Notes under the pieces: model-generated
Told to the model about the DNA's origin: nothing
Seen by the model: only the letters and a program-made list of their open reading frames with translations
The model's database searches: none
Program-made: the position numbers and the translations under genes
In this document: in pieces, positions 34,761-42,761 of the stretch
Position numbering within the stretch: position 1 is the stretch's first letter
How the letters are laid out: every line of letters starts with the position of its first letter
DNA from: Lachnospiraceae bacterium
GTDB lineage: Bacteria > Bacillota > Clostridia > Lachnospirales > Lachnospiraceae
Direction of reading: 5' to 3'
NCBI GenBank assembly: GCA_022796795.1
Contig: JAAWJI010000035.1
Span: forward strand, 1 to 45,078
Length of the DNA stretch: 45,078 nucleotides

Positions 34761-35612
34761 TCACATTCTCCGCCTCACCGCATGCCACCCATAACTGCAA
34801 AAACAATACAGCCTCCTCCACAGTGGAAGCCCCTCTCTCCCATACAGTCTCCAGGTCCGAAGCGCCGAGGTCAGCTTATTAGAAGACAGAGTTTTCCCGC
34901 CCCTTCTATAATAGGAAAGAACCCTGTCTATCCCATAGGCCATATACCCTGCCTGCAGTACCTGCCACCACATGGCAGTATCCTCGCTCTCCACCTCCGG
35001 CATCCGCAGAAGCTCCATAGGAATCCGCTTCCGGTCAAACATCACCGTAATGGTGGAGATGGTGGTATTGCACAGAGCCTGGGCATAGGTGATCCGTTCT
35101 GGAACATGGGCCCGCCGTCCGGTTTTCCTGCCGTCCTCCAGGATAAATTCATAGGCCGTAAAGCTAAAGGCGATCTGCCTTTCCCGCATAAAAGCTAGCT
35201 GCCTCTCCAGCTTTTCTGGTTCCCACAGGTCATCCGCATCCAGGAAGCATAAGAATTCTCCATGGACTCTTTGAATCCCGGCATTCCTGGCATAGGCAGC
35301 GCCGTGATTCTCTCCCAGCTCCAGAAACTGTATGCACTGTTCGTACCCCTGGCAAACCACGCACCAGCTCCAAAGGCTATCTGTTACCTCTGCCTCTTCC
35401 GGATCTGTGCTGCTCTCCTGTACTGCTTTCTTTTTCAGAAATCTTTTTATAGTATCCACACTGCCGTCCCCAGACCCATCATCCACCAGAATCAGCTCCC
35501 ATTTCGGATACGTCTGGGCCAACACGCTTTCCAGCATGGCTTCCACGTATTGTTCCGCGTGATATACGGGAACTACAATACTGATTAACCCTTCTTCTAT
35601 CTGATGTTTCAG
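34761..35612 (-). CDS. Glycosyltransferase family 2, predicted CTG start
   Basis: A 283-residue GT-A enzyme. The N-terminal ISIVVPVYHAEQYVEAMLESVLAQTYPKWELILVDDGSGDGS is the canonical GT2 nucleotide-sugar site; it begins upstream of the first GTG (35546). In frame there is no ATG, but CTG at 35610-35612 (LKHQIEEG) lies 5 bases after a perfect TAGGAGGAG ribosome site and just after an in-frame stop, so initiation at CTG is proposed. The DXD-type motif is LDADD, and a catalytic-side EDTAMWW follows. The C-terminal residues are basic. A GTG start at 35546 would remove the first beta strand and is unlikely. Confidence 0.82.
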   Translation of the reverse strand: MKHQIEEGLISIVVPVYHAEQYVEAMLESVLAQTYPKWELILVDDGSGDGSVDTIKRFLKKKAVQESSTDPEEAEVTDSLWSWCVVCQGYEQCIQFLELGENHGAAYARNAGIQRVHGEFLCFLDADDLWEPEKLERQLAFMRERQIAFSFTAYEFILEDGRKTGRRAHVPERITYAQALCNTTISTITVMFDRKRIPMELLRMPEVESEDTAMWWQVLQAGYMAYGIDRVLSYYRRGGKTLSSNKLTSALRTWRLYGREGLPLWRRLYCFCSYGWHAVRRRM

Positions 35613-35727
35613 TCAAACTCCTCCTAACATTACCTTTTTCTCCTTGTTATCTGGTTCAAATTTCCTTTCTCATCCAGCATTATCTTCCTTTTCTATCTTC
35701 CTTGCCAAAATCGTCCCTCTGCTCTCC

Positions 35728-37104
35728 TCAATCCTCCCCCTCCTGCTTCCCAAGAGCTGTCCGATCCTCCTCCCCCACGCCTTCCGTGCTCTCCTTGGTC
35801 AGCACGATCCGCACGGTCTGCAGCAAAAGCTTCAGATCCAGCCATATACTGTAGTGTTCAATATAGAACAAATCCAGCTTCAGCTTATGGTAGGGCGTGG
35901 TATTGTATTTCCCGTAAATCTGGGCATATCCGGTGAGCCCGGCCTTCACCTTGGTCCGAAAGGCGAACTCGGGAAATACCTTCTCATACTGGGCGATAAT
36001 CTCCGGCCGCTCCGGGCGGGGCCCCACAAAGGACATATCCCCCTTCAGCACATTGAAAAACTGGGGTAGCTCATCCAGCCGGGTCTTGCGAATGAACCAT
36101 CCCACCGGCGTAATCCGGCTGTCCCACCGGGCGGAAAGGCGGGCCACCCCGTCCTTCTCCGCATCCACCACCATGCTGCGAAACTTGTAAATGCAAAATA
36201 CCCGGTTTCCCACTGTACACCGCTCCTGCCGGTAAAACACAGGTCCCCGGTCATAGAGCCAGATGCTGACGGAAACCAACAGAAACAGGGGAGACAGCAA
36301 AACAATCCCCAAGACTGCCAGCACCACATCCAGCAGCCGCTTGCAAAAGCGCTGCCCCAGAGTAAGGGCCAGATTTCGCTTTAAAAAAAGAGGTGCATCA
36401 AAAAAATACATCTCTTCCATTCCATTCAAAATAATATCCGTAACCGAGGGCAACACGTAAATGCTCCGATTCCGCTGATAGGCGTATTTCAGAATCCTAC
36501 TCTTTCGCTCCGCCTCAATATTCCAGAGCATCAAAACCTCATACCGGTCAATAGCCTCATAAAGCTTCTTCAGCTCCTCCAGGGCATCCGCCGTTTCCCC
36601 AATCTGAAAGCAGTCCTTACGCTCCCCCAGCTTTTCCACCGCCTCCTCTCCGGTTCCCTTTCCGTAAATCAGCAGTACCTGACAGGGCGGAAACAGCCTG
36701 CGGTCCAGGATCTCCAGCCCCCGATTCCAGCACCACTCAAAGAACACGGCCAGAAGCGTCTCCGCCAGCAAAGGCCAAATCGTCGGAAACCCATAGCTCA
36801 GCAGGCAGATTTCCAGATAGAACACAGCATTTGCCAGGATCAGGGCCACGGCCCCGGACACCCAGATGCTGGAACGCTTCAGGCACCCGGCCTTTTGCTC
36901 CCCGTATTCTTTGGTCAGAAAATGCAAAATCAGAAAATAGAGAGCCAAAATAAAATAATTTCCCTTGGTCCAGAAGGGAATCTGAATCAGGGGATTATAG
37001 TAAAAAACCCACACAGCCGCCAGCAGGGTGGTCTTGATCCCTATCCCCAAAAGCAGCGTAAGGGAATCATAAATCCCTCTGCGGTTTTCCTGTCTGCCAT
37101 ACAT
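35728..37104 (-). CDS. Polyprenyl-phosphate sugar-1-phosphate transferase (priming enzyme)
   Basis: A 458-residue membrane protein that starts each repeat unit by moving a sugar phosphate from a nucleotide sugar to undecaprenyl phosphate. About four N-terminal membrane segments and a CoA-binding-like middle domain precede the Bac_transf domain: KRLLDVVLAVLGIVLLSPLFLL, YRQERCTVGNRVFCIYKFRSM, RKTRLDELPQFFNVLKGDMSFVGPRPERPE, and KAGLTGYAQIYGKY. These match WcaJ/WbaP-type enzymes. The ATG at 37104 comes one base after the stop of the preceding glycosyltransferase, so the two are translationally coupled. Confidence 0.93.
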   Translation of the reverse strand: MYGRQENRRGIYDSLTLLLGIGIKTTLLAAVWVFYYNPLIQIPFWTKGNYFILALYFLILHFLTKEYGEQKAGCLKRSSIWVSGAVALILANAVFYLEICLLSYGFPTIWPLLAETLLAVFFEWCWNRGLEILDRRLFPPCQVLLIYGKGTGEEAVEKLGERKDCFQIGETADALEELKKLYEAIDRYEVLMLWNIEAERKSRILKYAYQRNRSIYVLPSVTDIILNGMEEMYFFDAPLFLKRNLALTLGQRFCKRLLDVVLAVLGIVLLSPLFLLVSVSIWLYDRGPVFYRQERCTVGNRVFCIYKFRSMVVDAEKDGVARLSARWDSRITPVGWFIRKTRLDELPQFFNVLKGDMSFVGPRPERPEIIAQYEKVFPEFAFRTKVKAGLTGYAQIYGKYNTTPYHKLKLDLFYIEHYSIWLDLKLLLQTVRIVLTKESTEGVGEEDRTALGKQEGED

Positions 37105-37105
37105 G

Positions 37106-38191
37106 TTATAATCTTCCCACCAATCTAAAAAGGACCGCAGCCGGAACTGCGGTCAAAATTTCAAATTTTCCGGCCGAAATACAGCCGAATACAGATTCGT
37201 GCACCTGCCAGGCAAAACAGACGGCGTGCACCAGATACTTGTATCGAAGAATGCCCCAGGGCTCCCGTGAAATTCGCTGCTGGTAGTAATAGAGCCAGCC
37301 TCTGGGATTTTCTCTTCGAATACGCCGGACCCCGGCGGTGAGACCGTCGGGGTGGTATTCGCAGAGCGTGAGAACTTTGGGTATTAAAAGGAGCTCGTGA
37401 TCCTGATCAATCTGATCGTAGAGAACAGCCTCTGGAATGAATTTCTCTCCCGGAAATTCCGGGAACGGATGCTGCCGGAGAATCTCCGTGCGGAAAACCA
37501 GGGTTGTCTCTCCCTGAAAGCCCTTGCGGTACAGATTGGAGAGGGTGCTTGTGGTAAGGCCGGGAGGAAAGTGTTCACCATGCATGGTTTCTGTGGGGCT
37601 TTTGCCCTTGTAGGCTACGAGGCCTGCCAAAGCTCCTTTTCTCAGTTGTTCTTCCGATTTTCTCTTTGGATCTGTCGGTTTTCTCTTTGGATCTTTTGGT
37701 TTTCTCTTTGGATCTGTTAGATTTCGGTTTTCAGTTATGGGCTTCCGGTTTATATCTTCTGCCTCTTCCGTTTTGGCTGTCAATGTTGCGTTTTCGGCTC
37801 CCGGTCCTTCAATTTGATCTGCCAGCTCCTGTATGTTTCTTCCTGGAAACCTATTCCCGTCAACTCCTGCTTGCCCCCAGGTCTTTAGAATAACCTCCAC
37901 CGCATCCTCCACCAGGGAATCGTCGGAATCGATACAGAGAAAAAACTCTGTCTCACAGAGCTCCACGGCATGGTTATGAGCACGCATCTTGCCGCCGTTT
38001 TGCTGGTAGATGTAACGAATGTTGATCTGATTTTCTGTGATCCAGGATTGAACTAGAAGGTCTGTGCCATCGGTGGAGCCGTCGTCTATGAGGAGCCAGG
38101 TAAAATCCTGGCAGGTCTGGGCGAGGAGGCTTTGGTAGAGCTTTAGTAAAAAATGCTTTCGGTTGAAGGTTGGGGTAAAGATGGTGAGCAT
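37106..38191 (-). CDS. Glycosyltransferase family 2 with repeat insertion
   Basis: A 361-residue cytoplasmic GT-A enzyme: LTIFTPTFNRKHFLLKLYQSLLAQT, LLIDDGSTDGT, GGKMRAHNHAVE, CIDSDDSL, then DQDHELLLIPKVLTLCEYHPDG near the end. Between about residues 110 and 190 is a hydrophilic low-complexity insertion with three DPKRKP. heptapeptides, lying before GLVAYKGK where family members normally have a short loop. The ATG at 38191 follows AGGAGGG. It is followed closely by the priming transferase gene. Confidence 0.9.
   Translation of the reverse strand: MLTIFTPTFNRKHFLLKLYQSLLAQTCQDFTWLLIDDGSTDGTDLLVQSWITENQINIRYIYQQNGGKMRAHNHAVELCETEFFLCIDSDDSLVEDAVEVILKTWGQAGVDGNRFPGRNIQELADQIEGPGAENATLTAKTEEAEDINRKPITENRNLTDPKRKPKDPKRKPTDPKRKSEEQLRKGALAGLVAYKGKSPTETMHGEHFPPGLTTSTLSNLYRKGFQGETTLVFRTEILRQHPFPEFPGEKFIPEAVLYDQIDQDHELLLIPKVLTLCEYHPDGLTAGVRRIRRENPRGWLYYYQQRISREPWGILRYKYLVHAVCFAWQVHESVFGCISAGKFEILTAVPAAVLFRLVGRL
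37658..37720. repeat. 21-bp in-frame tandem repeat inside a glycosyltransferase gene
   Basis: Three contiguous 21-bp units (37658-37678, 37679-37699, 37700-37720) with one to three differences. Each encodes the heptapeptide DPKRKP plus one variable residue on the minus strand. Confidence 0.9.
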
Positions 38192-38296
38192 GGAGCGTTT
38201 CCCTCCTGAATTTATGTGTTTTCTATATGATTCCGCACAATTGAGATCCTATAACATTCTTTGATGACATTCTCCATGGACAACGCCAAAATTCTG

Positions 38297-38325
38297 TTGA
38301 CATTTCCAGCCAAATCTTATATAGT
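38297..38325 (+). promoter_or_regulatory. Near-consensus promoter aimed antisense to the 69-residue gene
   Basis: TTGACA (38297-38302), 17 bp, TATAGT (38320-38325) on the plus strand. Transcription from about 38332 would enter the 3' end of the small gene on the other strand. The motif ACGCCAAA(T)ATTC is repeated on both sides (38283-38294 and 38338-38350) and may be a binding site. No plus-strand protein gene follows. Confidence 0.65.
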
Positions 38326-38331
38326 AATAAT

Positions 38332-38450
38332 GAAGAGACGCCAAATATTCGGGTTAAAACCGAAGTGGCTGCTCGTTCAATTGATTTGGTTAGTTGCTAT
38401 TTCGCAACCGCCCATCCCGCTTGTCGGAGCTGGATGGGCTTCTTCTATTT
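38332..38450 (+). ncRNA. Putative antisense RNA to the 69-residue membrane protein mRNA
   Basis: Predicted from the promoter at 38297-38325 and a terminator-like hairpin at 38410-38439 (GCCCATCC and GGATGGGC arms) followed by TTCTTCTATTT. The RNA of about 120 bases would pair with the 3' UTR and the last 60 coding bases of the small gene, as in Gram-positive type I antitoxins such as RatA. It is an inference from signals only; no expression evidence is available. Confidence 0.4.
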
Positions 38451-38599
38451 CGTCTCCTTCTGGTTTTTATGTAAACAAACCGCAACAGGCGGTAAAGCCT
38501 GTAAATCAGGTCTGTCACTGCAACCGTCCAGAGAAGATCCGTCTTAAAAACCGCACTGATCAATAGTGCAATCAGCACAAAGAATAAATCATTCCCCAT
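38390..38599 (-). CDS. 69-residue single-span basic membrane protein, SOS-controlled (toxin-like)
   Basis: The protein MGNDLFFVLIALLISAVF... has one strong membrane segment (about 4-24), a second moderately hydrophobic stretch to about 47, and a very basic tail (KTRRRRNRR, then Ser-rich). I do not recognise a family. A perfect AGGAGGG lies 7 bases before the ATG at 38599, which supports it as a real gene; an in-frame GTG at 38668 lacks a ribosome site. A LexA-type promoter lies 130 bp upstream. Size, topology, DNA-damage-type control and a facing antisense promoter resemble type I toxins (TisB, TxpA) or SOS division inhibitors. The sequence from 38600 to 38725 would be its leader. No terminator is evident before the next gene at 38191. 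Confidence 0.6.
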   Translation of the reverse strand: MGNDLFFVLIALLISAVFKTDLLWTVAVTDLIYRLYRLLRFVYIKTRRRRNRRSPSSSDKRDGRLRNSN

Positions 38600-38731
38600 A
38601 TGCACACCCTCCTTTCCCCGGTCTAGTATCGTCTTAACCGGCCTTCGCCTGTCACCTAAAGCTGTCACAGGGAAACTTGAGCGGCCACATCCATTTTCAC
38701 CACATATATTTGTTGTCTCTTCTTATTTTAT

Positions 38732-38760
38732 ATTATACGTTAGAACATTTGTTCCGTAAA
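38732..38760 (-). promoter_or_regulatory. Promoter with embedded LexA (SOS) box
   Basis: On the minus strand TTTACG (38755-38760), 17 bp, TATAAT (38732-38737). The spacer contains GAACAAATGTTC (38743-38754), a perfect GAAC-N4-GTTC palindrome, the Gram-positive LexA/DinR consensus core. Repressor there would cover both promoter boxes. The nearest downstream gene is the 69-residue protein; read-through to the capsule glycosyltransferase at 38191 is possible. The flanking 38761-38843 shows nothing else. Confidence 0.75.
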
Positions 38761-38843
38761 GTGTTTTTTTATCTTTTCAGAAAATCTCTTTTCTCCAAAC
38801 CATCCGATCCACAATCCCCGTATAGGACTGAATAATTAACCTT

Positions 38844-40160
38844 TTAATAACAAATTTCAGCTTTTGTAAAATCACTCCAGTCATCGATCCGCCTTGCTAC
38901 AATCGTCAATATTCCATATTCTCCTGCTTTTACCGAAAATTCCGTATTACAAGAAAATTCCTGTATCAAATATTCCTCTCCCTCATCCGGAATAGCACGG
39001 ATTTGATATTCAAACATCTCACCATCATTCGCAATGATTTTCATGTCCTCTAAATCATGGGCCACTCCACACAAACCTGGTTCAGCTGCCTCAAATCTTG
39101 AATCAAGTGACTCATAGCATATGTCTTCATACCTCACTTTACCTAAAATCAAATCCGCAACCAGCTCACTAAAGTTCTTTGCACCATACATATTCAAATG
39201 AGCCTCATCCTGGTATAGCTCTGCTTTACCAGAAAAATATTCCTTTCGGATAAGATTAAAGTCCCAGAAATCCACCTTCTCCTCTCCTGCTATCCTCTCA
39301 ATCATCCTATGGTACTCATCATATTTTTCATAGGCGATTAACAAATATTCCGAGAGCGGTGCACAAACCAGTGTCAGTTCCACCTCGTTCTCTTTGCAGC
39401 ATCGAATAATCTTATATAAATATTGGAACCACTCCTCGTTGATATCCTCAACCTTTAAAGCTGTAAATCCATCCGTACCGTAGAATGCATGCTCTGAAGT
39501 TTTTACCTTAGAAGCCACATATCCCTTTCCTGCATAATATTCTGTATCATATACCAGCTGATCGTAACCATAATCTCTATAGTCAGCACTGGATTTCTTC
39601 TTTAACAAAGCCCCCACATAAGCCAGATCAAACAGCTTTTCCCAATTCCTTCTTGCTGGAAGAAAACTATTCACATAATATTCCGGCCTGGAAGCATTTA
39701 ATAAATAAGCCGTTCTTGATATGGAAGGCTTCATATAATCTGATACAATATAAGTCCCATTCAGTTTCCCGCTGTCTCTTTCTTCTATATCCATATAAAG
39801 AGCCATAACCGGGCTCAGTTCCAAATAAATATGATCTAAGTCGTATCGGTTCACCGCATCCTTTATTAAATAGTAAGAGGCATCTAAATCCTGGGAAGAG
39901 CTGCCCACATTAAAGGTATTTACACCCAGCCTTTCATCCAAAACCTGTGTATCAAAAGAGCGATAGCAGAGGGAGGCTCCGGAAAACAGAATATTAATAT
40001 TTTCCTGATTATAATATTCATGCATCATTACTCTTGTATAGGAATGTGTATCGTCAACTATCATATAATGTAGTACATTCCATAGTTCAAGAAAGAGTAA
40101 CCAGGTACAGACAGCAGCAAATAGTCTGCCTGCATATGTCTTCACTTTTTTCATATCCAT
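38844..40160 (-). CDS. SGNH-hydrolase-like/DltD-like acyl transfer protein
   Basis: A 438-residue protein with an N-terminal membrane anchor (about 10-33) and an external domain. ILFSGASLCYRSFD (Ser63 or neighbouring Ser as nucleophile) and YQDEAHLNMYG (Asp318-xx-His321) form the Ser-Asp-His pattern of the SGNH fold used by DltD, AlgJ and AlgX. Such proteins hand acyl or D-alanyl groups, delivered by an MBOAT partner, to an extracellular polymer. The gene starts 2 bases after the MBOAT stop and is the last of the module. About 70 C-terminal residues (from FEYQIRAIPDEG) form an extra beta-rich domain. Confidence 0.8.
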   Translation of the reverse strand: MDMKKVKTYAGRLFAAVCTWLLFLELWNVLHYMIVDDTHSYTRVMMHEYYNQENINILFSGASLCYRSFDTQVLDERLGVNTFNVGSSSQDLDASYYLIKDAVNRYDLDHIYLELSPVMALYMDIEERDSGKLNGTYIVSDYMKPSISRTAYLLNASRPEYYVNSFLPARRNWEKLFDLAYVGALLKKKSSADYRDYGYDQLVYDTEYYAGKGYVASKVKTSEHAFYGTDGFTALKVEDINEEWFQYLYKIIRCCKENEVELTLVCAPLSEYLLIAYEKYDEYHRMIERIAGEEKVDFWDFNLIRKEYFSGKAELYQDEAHLNMYGAKNFSELVADLILGKVRYEDICYESLDSRFEAAEPGLCGVAHDLEDMKIIANDGEMFEYQIRAIPDEGEEYLIQEFSCNTEFSVKAGEYGILTIVARRIDDWSDFTKAEICY

Positions 40161-40162
40161 AA

Positions 40163-41641
40163 TTAAAAATGCTCATACGCAAAGCTCGCTGATCCGTATT
40201 CCACTCCATAGATTCCTAAAAACAACACGGATGAAAGAGCTATTGCATAGATTCCCCAGCGTACCGGAGCATTTAATCCTCCTATGCGTTCCCTTAAACT
40301 TCCCTGTTCCTGTAACAAGCTGATCATCCCAACCAGAAACAAGGATACAAGAAAGATATTAAAATTCACCCTGTTTAGTCCCAAAGAATAAAGAGTTCCG
40401 TCAAACAAATTCCATATCTGAAAACTCTTCACAATTTTATAAACAACCAGCTTTATTTCATAAAGACTGCTTACCTGGGTTATCATGATTCCAAAGCTAA
40501 AGATCACAAAGGTTCTACACCTCTGGAATACATGCCAGGAAGCAGCATTTGTATGAACGTGTAGATTTCTGTTTAGCTTTAAAATTTCCGGTTCAAATAT
40601 AGTAGAAAAGATAATGAGGCTCCCCCAATAACCCCCCCACAGGATATAATTCCAGCCGGTTCCATGCCATAGGCCCGTTAAAAGCCATACTGCACTCAAT
40701 GCAATTAACTTTATCACAGAATTCCCTACTCTTTTATTAATGTTTTTCCTACTCCATCGCCCCAGGCGTTTCATGCTGTGCGACATAGCTACTGGAGTAT
40801 ATACATAATCCCGAAACCAACTGCCCAGAGTGATATGCCATTTTCTCCAAAATTCTGCTGCTCCCCGGGAGAAAAACGGATGGTCAAAATTTTCGTCCAT
40901 CCGGATACCTAAAATTTGCGTGAATCCCAATACAATATCCATATACCCGGAAAAATCGCAGTATAGCTGAAATGCTCCGATGAATGAAGCCACTAGAATG
41001 ACGCTTCCTGAATACTGGGATACCTGGGCAAACACGGTATTGGTAAAAAGAGCCGCCCGGTCAGCAATCACCATTTTTTTGAAATAGCCATAAATCATAC
41101 GCTGCGTTCCAAAGCATACATTTTTATAAGTAAGATTTCCTCCCTCATTGATCTGCGCCGCCAAATCCTTATGCCGTGTAATCGGTCCCTGCAGAATCTT
41201 TGGAAAAAACAAAACATAGGTTAAAAACTTCAAAAAATTTGTAACTGCCTCCTCCTTCTCCCAATACACATCTGCCAAATAGCTGATCAAAGAAAAGGAA
41301 AAATAAGAAATTCCAAGGGGGACAAACAGGAAGCCTCCTCCCCATCCCTTTGAACCAGCGGTCTTTACAGCTGCAAGCCATCCTGCCAGCAGGAGCACAG
41401 AGGCAATAAGCACGAACTTTCGTTTCTTTGTTTTCACAGGAGAACGTTCGATATAGATTCCCGCCAAAAAAACAAAGAGGGACGCCATCCCCAAATGAAA
41501 AAGCGCCCTTTTTCCCGTTTCCATGTAAAAAAGAATACTAGAAGAAAGCAGAACCATCCACCGATATTTCTTTGGCACTAAAAAATACACCATAGCGGTC
41601 AAGATGGAAAATCCGATAAATTTCAGGGATACGAGACTCAT
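40163..41641 (-). CDS. MBOAT-family O-acyltransferase (DltB/AlgI-like)
   Basis: A 492-residue membrane protein with about 11 hydrophobic segments. It carries the DltB/AlgI signature GISYFSFSLISYLADVYW, FFPKILQGPI, EFWRKWHITLGSWFRDYVY (His269) and LTGLWHGTGWNYILWG (catalytic His326). It passes an activated acyl or aminoacyl group from a carrier across the membrane. The ATG at 41641 overlaps the carrier-protein stop (ATGA) with GGAGG just upstream, strong evidence for joint function with the carrier protein and the DltD-like protein. Confidence 0.92.
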   Translation of the reverse strand: MSLVSLKFIGFSILTAMVYFLVPKKYRWMVLLSSSILFYMETGKRALFHLGMASLFVFLAGIYIERSPVKTKKRKFVLIASVLLLAGWLAAVKTAGSKGWGGGFLFVPLGISYFSFSLISYLADVYWEKEEAVTNFLKFLTYVLFFPKILQGPITRHKDLAAQINEGGNLTYKNVCFGTQRMIYGYFKKMVIADRAALFTNTVFAQVSQYSGSVILVASFIGAFQLYCDFSGYMDIVLGFTQILGIRMDENFDHPFFSRGAAEFWRKWHITLGSWFRDYVYTPVAMSHSMKRLGRWSRKNINKRVGNSVIKLIALSAVWLLTGLWHGTGWNYILWGGYWGSLIIFSTIFEPEILKLNRNLHVHTNAASWHVFQRCRTFVIFSFGIMITQVSSLYEIKLVVYKIVKSFQIWNLFDGTLYSLGLNRVNFNIFLVSLFLVGMISLLQEQGSLRERIGGLNAPVRWGIYAIALSSVLFLGIYGVEYGSASFAYEHF

Positions 41642-41871
41642 GAATCCTCCAGCAGCCTTTTCACCAAAGCTATGATAACATCCTTACTCTTAAAATTATC
41701 CTCCACCACATCCTTTGCATCAATCTCTATGTCAAAGGCGTCCTCAAGCTCTCCTACCAAATCTACTGCCTGAAGAGAGTCCAAAAGGCCTGCGTCAAAC
41801 AGATTATCCCCTTCATATGCGGGAATATCCTCATTTAGTTCTTCCAGAATTTTTAATACCTTTTGTTCCAT
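41638..41871 (-). CDS. Acyl/aminoacyl carrier protein (DltC-like)
   Basis: A 77-residue four-helix carrier protein. The phosphopantetheine attachment site is Ser32 in FDAGLLDSLQAVDLV. The protein is acidic, as usual. The ATG at 41871 has AGGAGG 9 bases upstream, within the 3' end of the GNAT gene. The DAGLLDS motif, rather than DLGADSL of fatty-acid ACPs, is closer to DltC and other stand-alone D-alanyl or NRPS-type carriers. Confidence 0.9.
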   Translation of the reverse strand: MEQKVLKILEELNEDIPAYEGDNLFDAGLLDSLQAVDLVGELEDAFDIEIDAKDVVEDNFKSKDVIIALVKRLLEDS

Positions 41872-42715
41872 TACCCTTATCCTCCTTGTTTCTGTTATCT
41901 GTTTCCACACTTTCTTTTCTCAGAAATGTGGTCTTTAAATAATTCTGCTTCTTATAGTGATAAGCCCCATGCAAATGTATGCTCTCCAGATTATCTTCCC
42001 GTACCCAAGCCACATATTTTATTTTTTCAGAAGAATATTTTTCATATAAGGCATTATGCAATCGTTTGCTTACTCCCTGCCCCCGATAACTAGGAACTAC
42101 AAAAACAAATTCTTCTGTGATAACACATCCCCGCTTAGAATAAACCAATCCTGCAATGAGCTTCTTTTTTTGTTTATCATGTATCCCTATAAAATGCTTA
42201 TCTTTTATAAATTCATCCACTTCCTCCCAATCTGGTAACAGATCGGAGTATATATCAAAATACAAATATAGTTTTTCTATAAACAGGCTTCCTTCATCTT
42301 CACAGACTATTTCAAAATAATCTCTGTTTCTCACACTTAATAAAATCGTATCCTGACAAACCCATTGGGAATAAGATGAGTACTCAAGCATTCCTGCATC
42401 AGTTAAAATTTTCTCTACAGCTTGCAGATCCTTGTTCTTTCCAATCACATCACATACACAGGCAGAAGAATCATACCCTATCCGATATTGATCTGGCTCT
42501 GCTATAAAATAATATAGCTTTTTAAAATGCTCCTTCCTCCACCAGAGATTCAAATACTCCCCTTCTTTATATGCGTATGTCACATTTTTCTTTTCTATCA
42601 TTTTCAAAAGGGATGACTCCGGCAAAAAATAATTGGAAAGATATTTTCTTTCTCTCTTTTTTATCTGCGTTACGAACTCATAAAAATGTTCTATATCAGA
42701 TAGCGTCTCTTCCAC
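41831..42715 (-). CDS. GNAT-family N-acyltransferase of the Dlt-like module
   Basis: A 294-residue cytoplasmic protein. The C-terminal half shows the GNAT fold with the acetyl-CoA loop VVPSYRGQGVSKRLHNALYEKY (Q/R-x-x-G-x-G), preceded by ITEEFVFV and followed by YVAWVREDNLESIHLHGAYHY. The N-terminal half (YFLPESSLLKMIEKKNVTYAY) may be a second, degenerate GNAT-like lobe. The start is GTG at 42715 with GGAGATGA upstream. It overlaps the carrier gene by 41 bases. It could N-acylate the amino acid loaded by the adenylating enzyme or act on the carrier-bound group; Dlt operons do not normally have such a gene. Confidence 0.8.
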   Translation of the reverse strand: MEETLSDIEHFYEFVTQIKKRERKYLSNYFLPESSLLKMIEKKNVTYAYKEGEYLNLWWRKEHFKKLYYFIAEPDQYRIGYDSSACVCDVIGKNKDLQAVEKILTDAGMLEYSSYSQWVCQDTILLSVRNRDYFEIVCEDEGSLFIEKLYLYFDIYSDLLPDWEEVDEFIKDKHFIGIHDKQKKKLIAGLVYSKRGCVITEEFVFVVPSYRGQGVSKRLHNALYEKYSSEKIKYVAWVREDNLESIHLHGAYHYKKQNYLKTTFLRKESVETDNRNKEDKGNGTKGIKNSGRTK

Positions 42716-42761
42716 TTATATCATCTCCAGCCACCTCTACTTTTTGTGAAGAGGCATGTAC

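Noticed and set aside
38261..38566. Plus-strand open frame opposite the 69-residue gene
   Set aside because: The internal ATG sits only a few bases after the -10 box of the plus-strand promoter, there is no ribosome site, and the product is low in features. An antisense RNA explains the promoter better.
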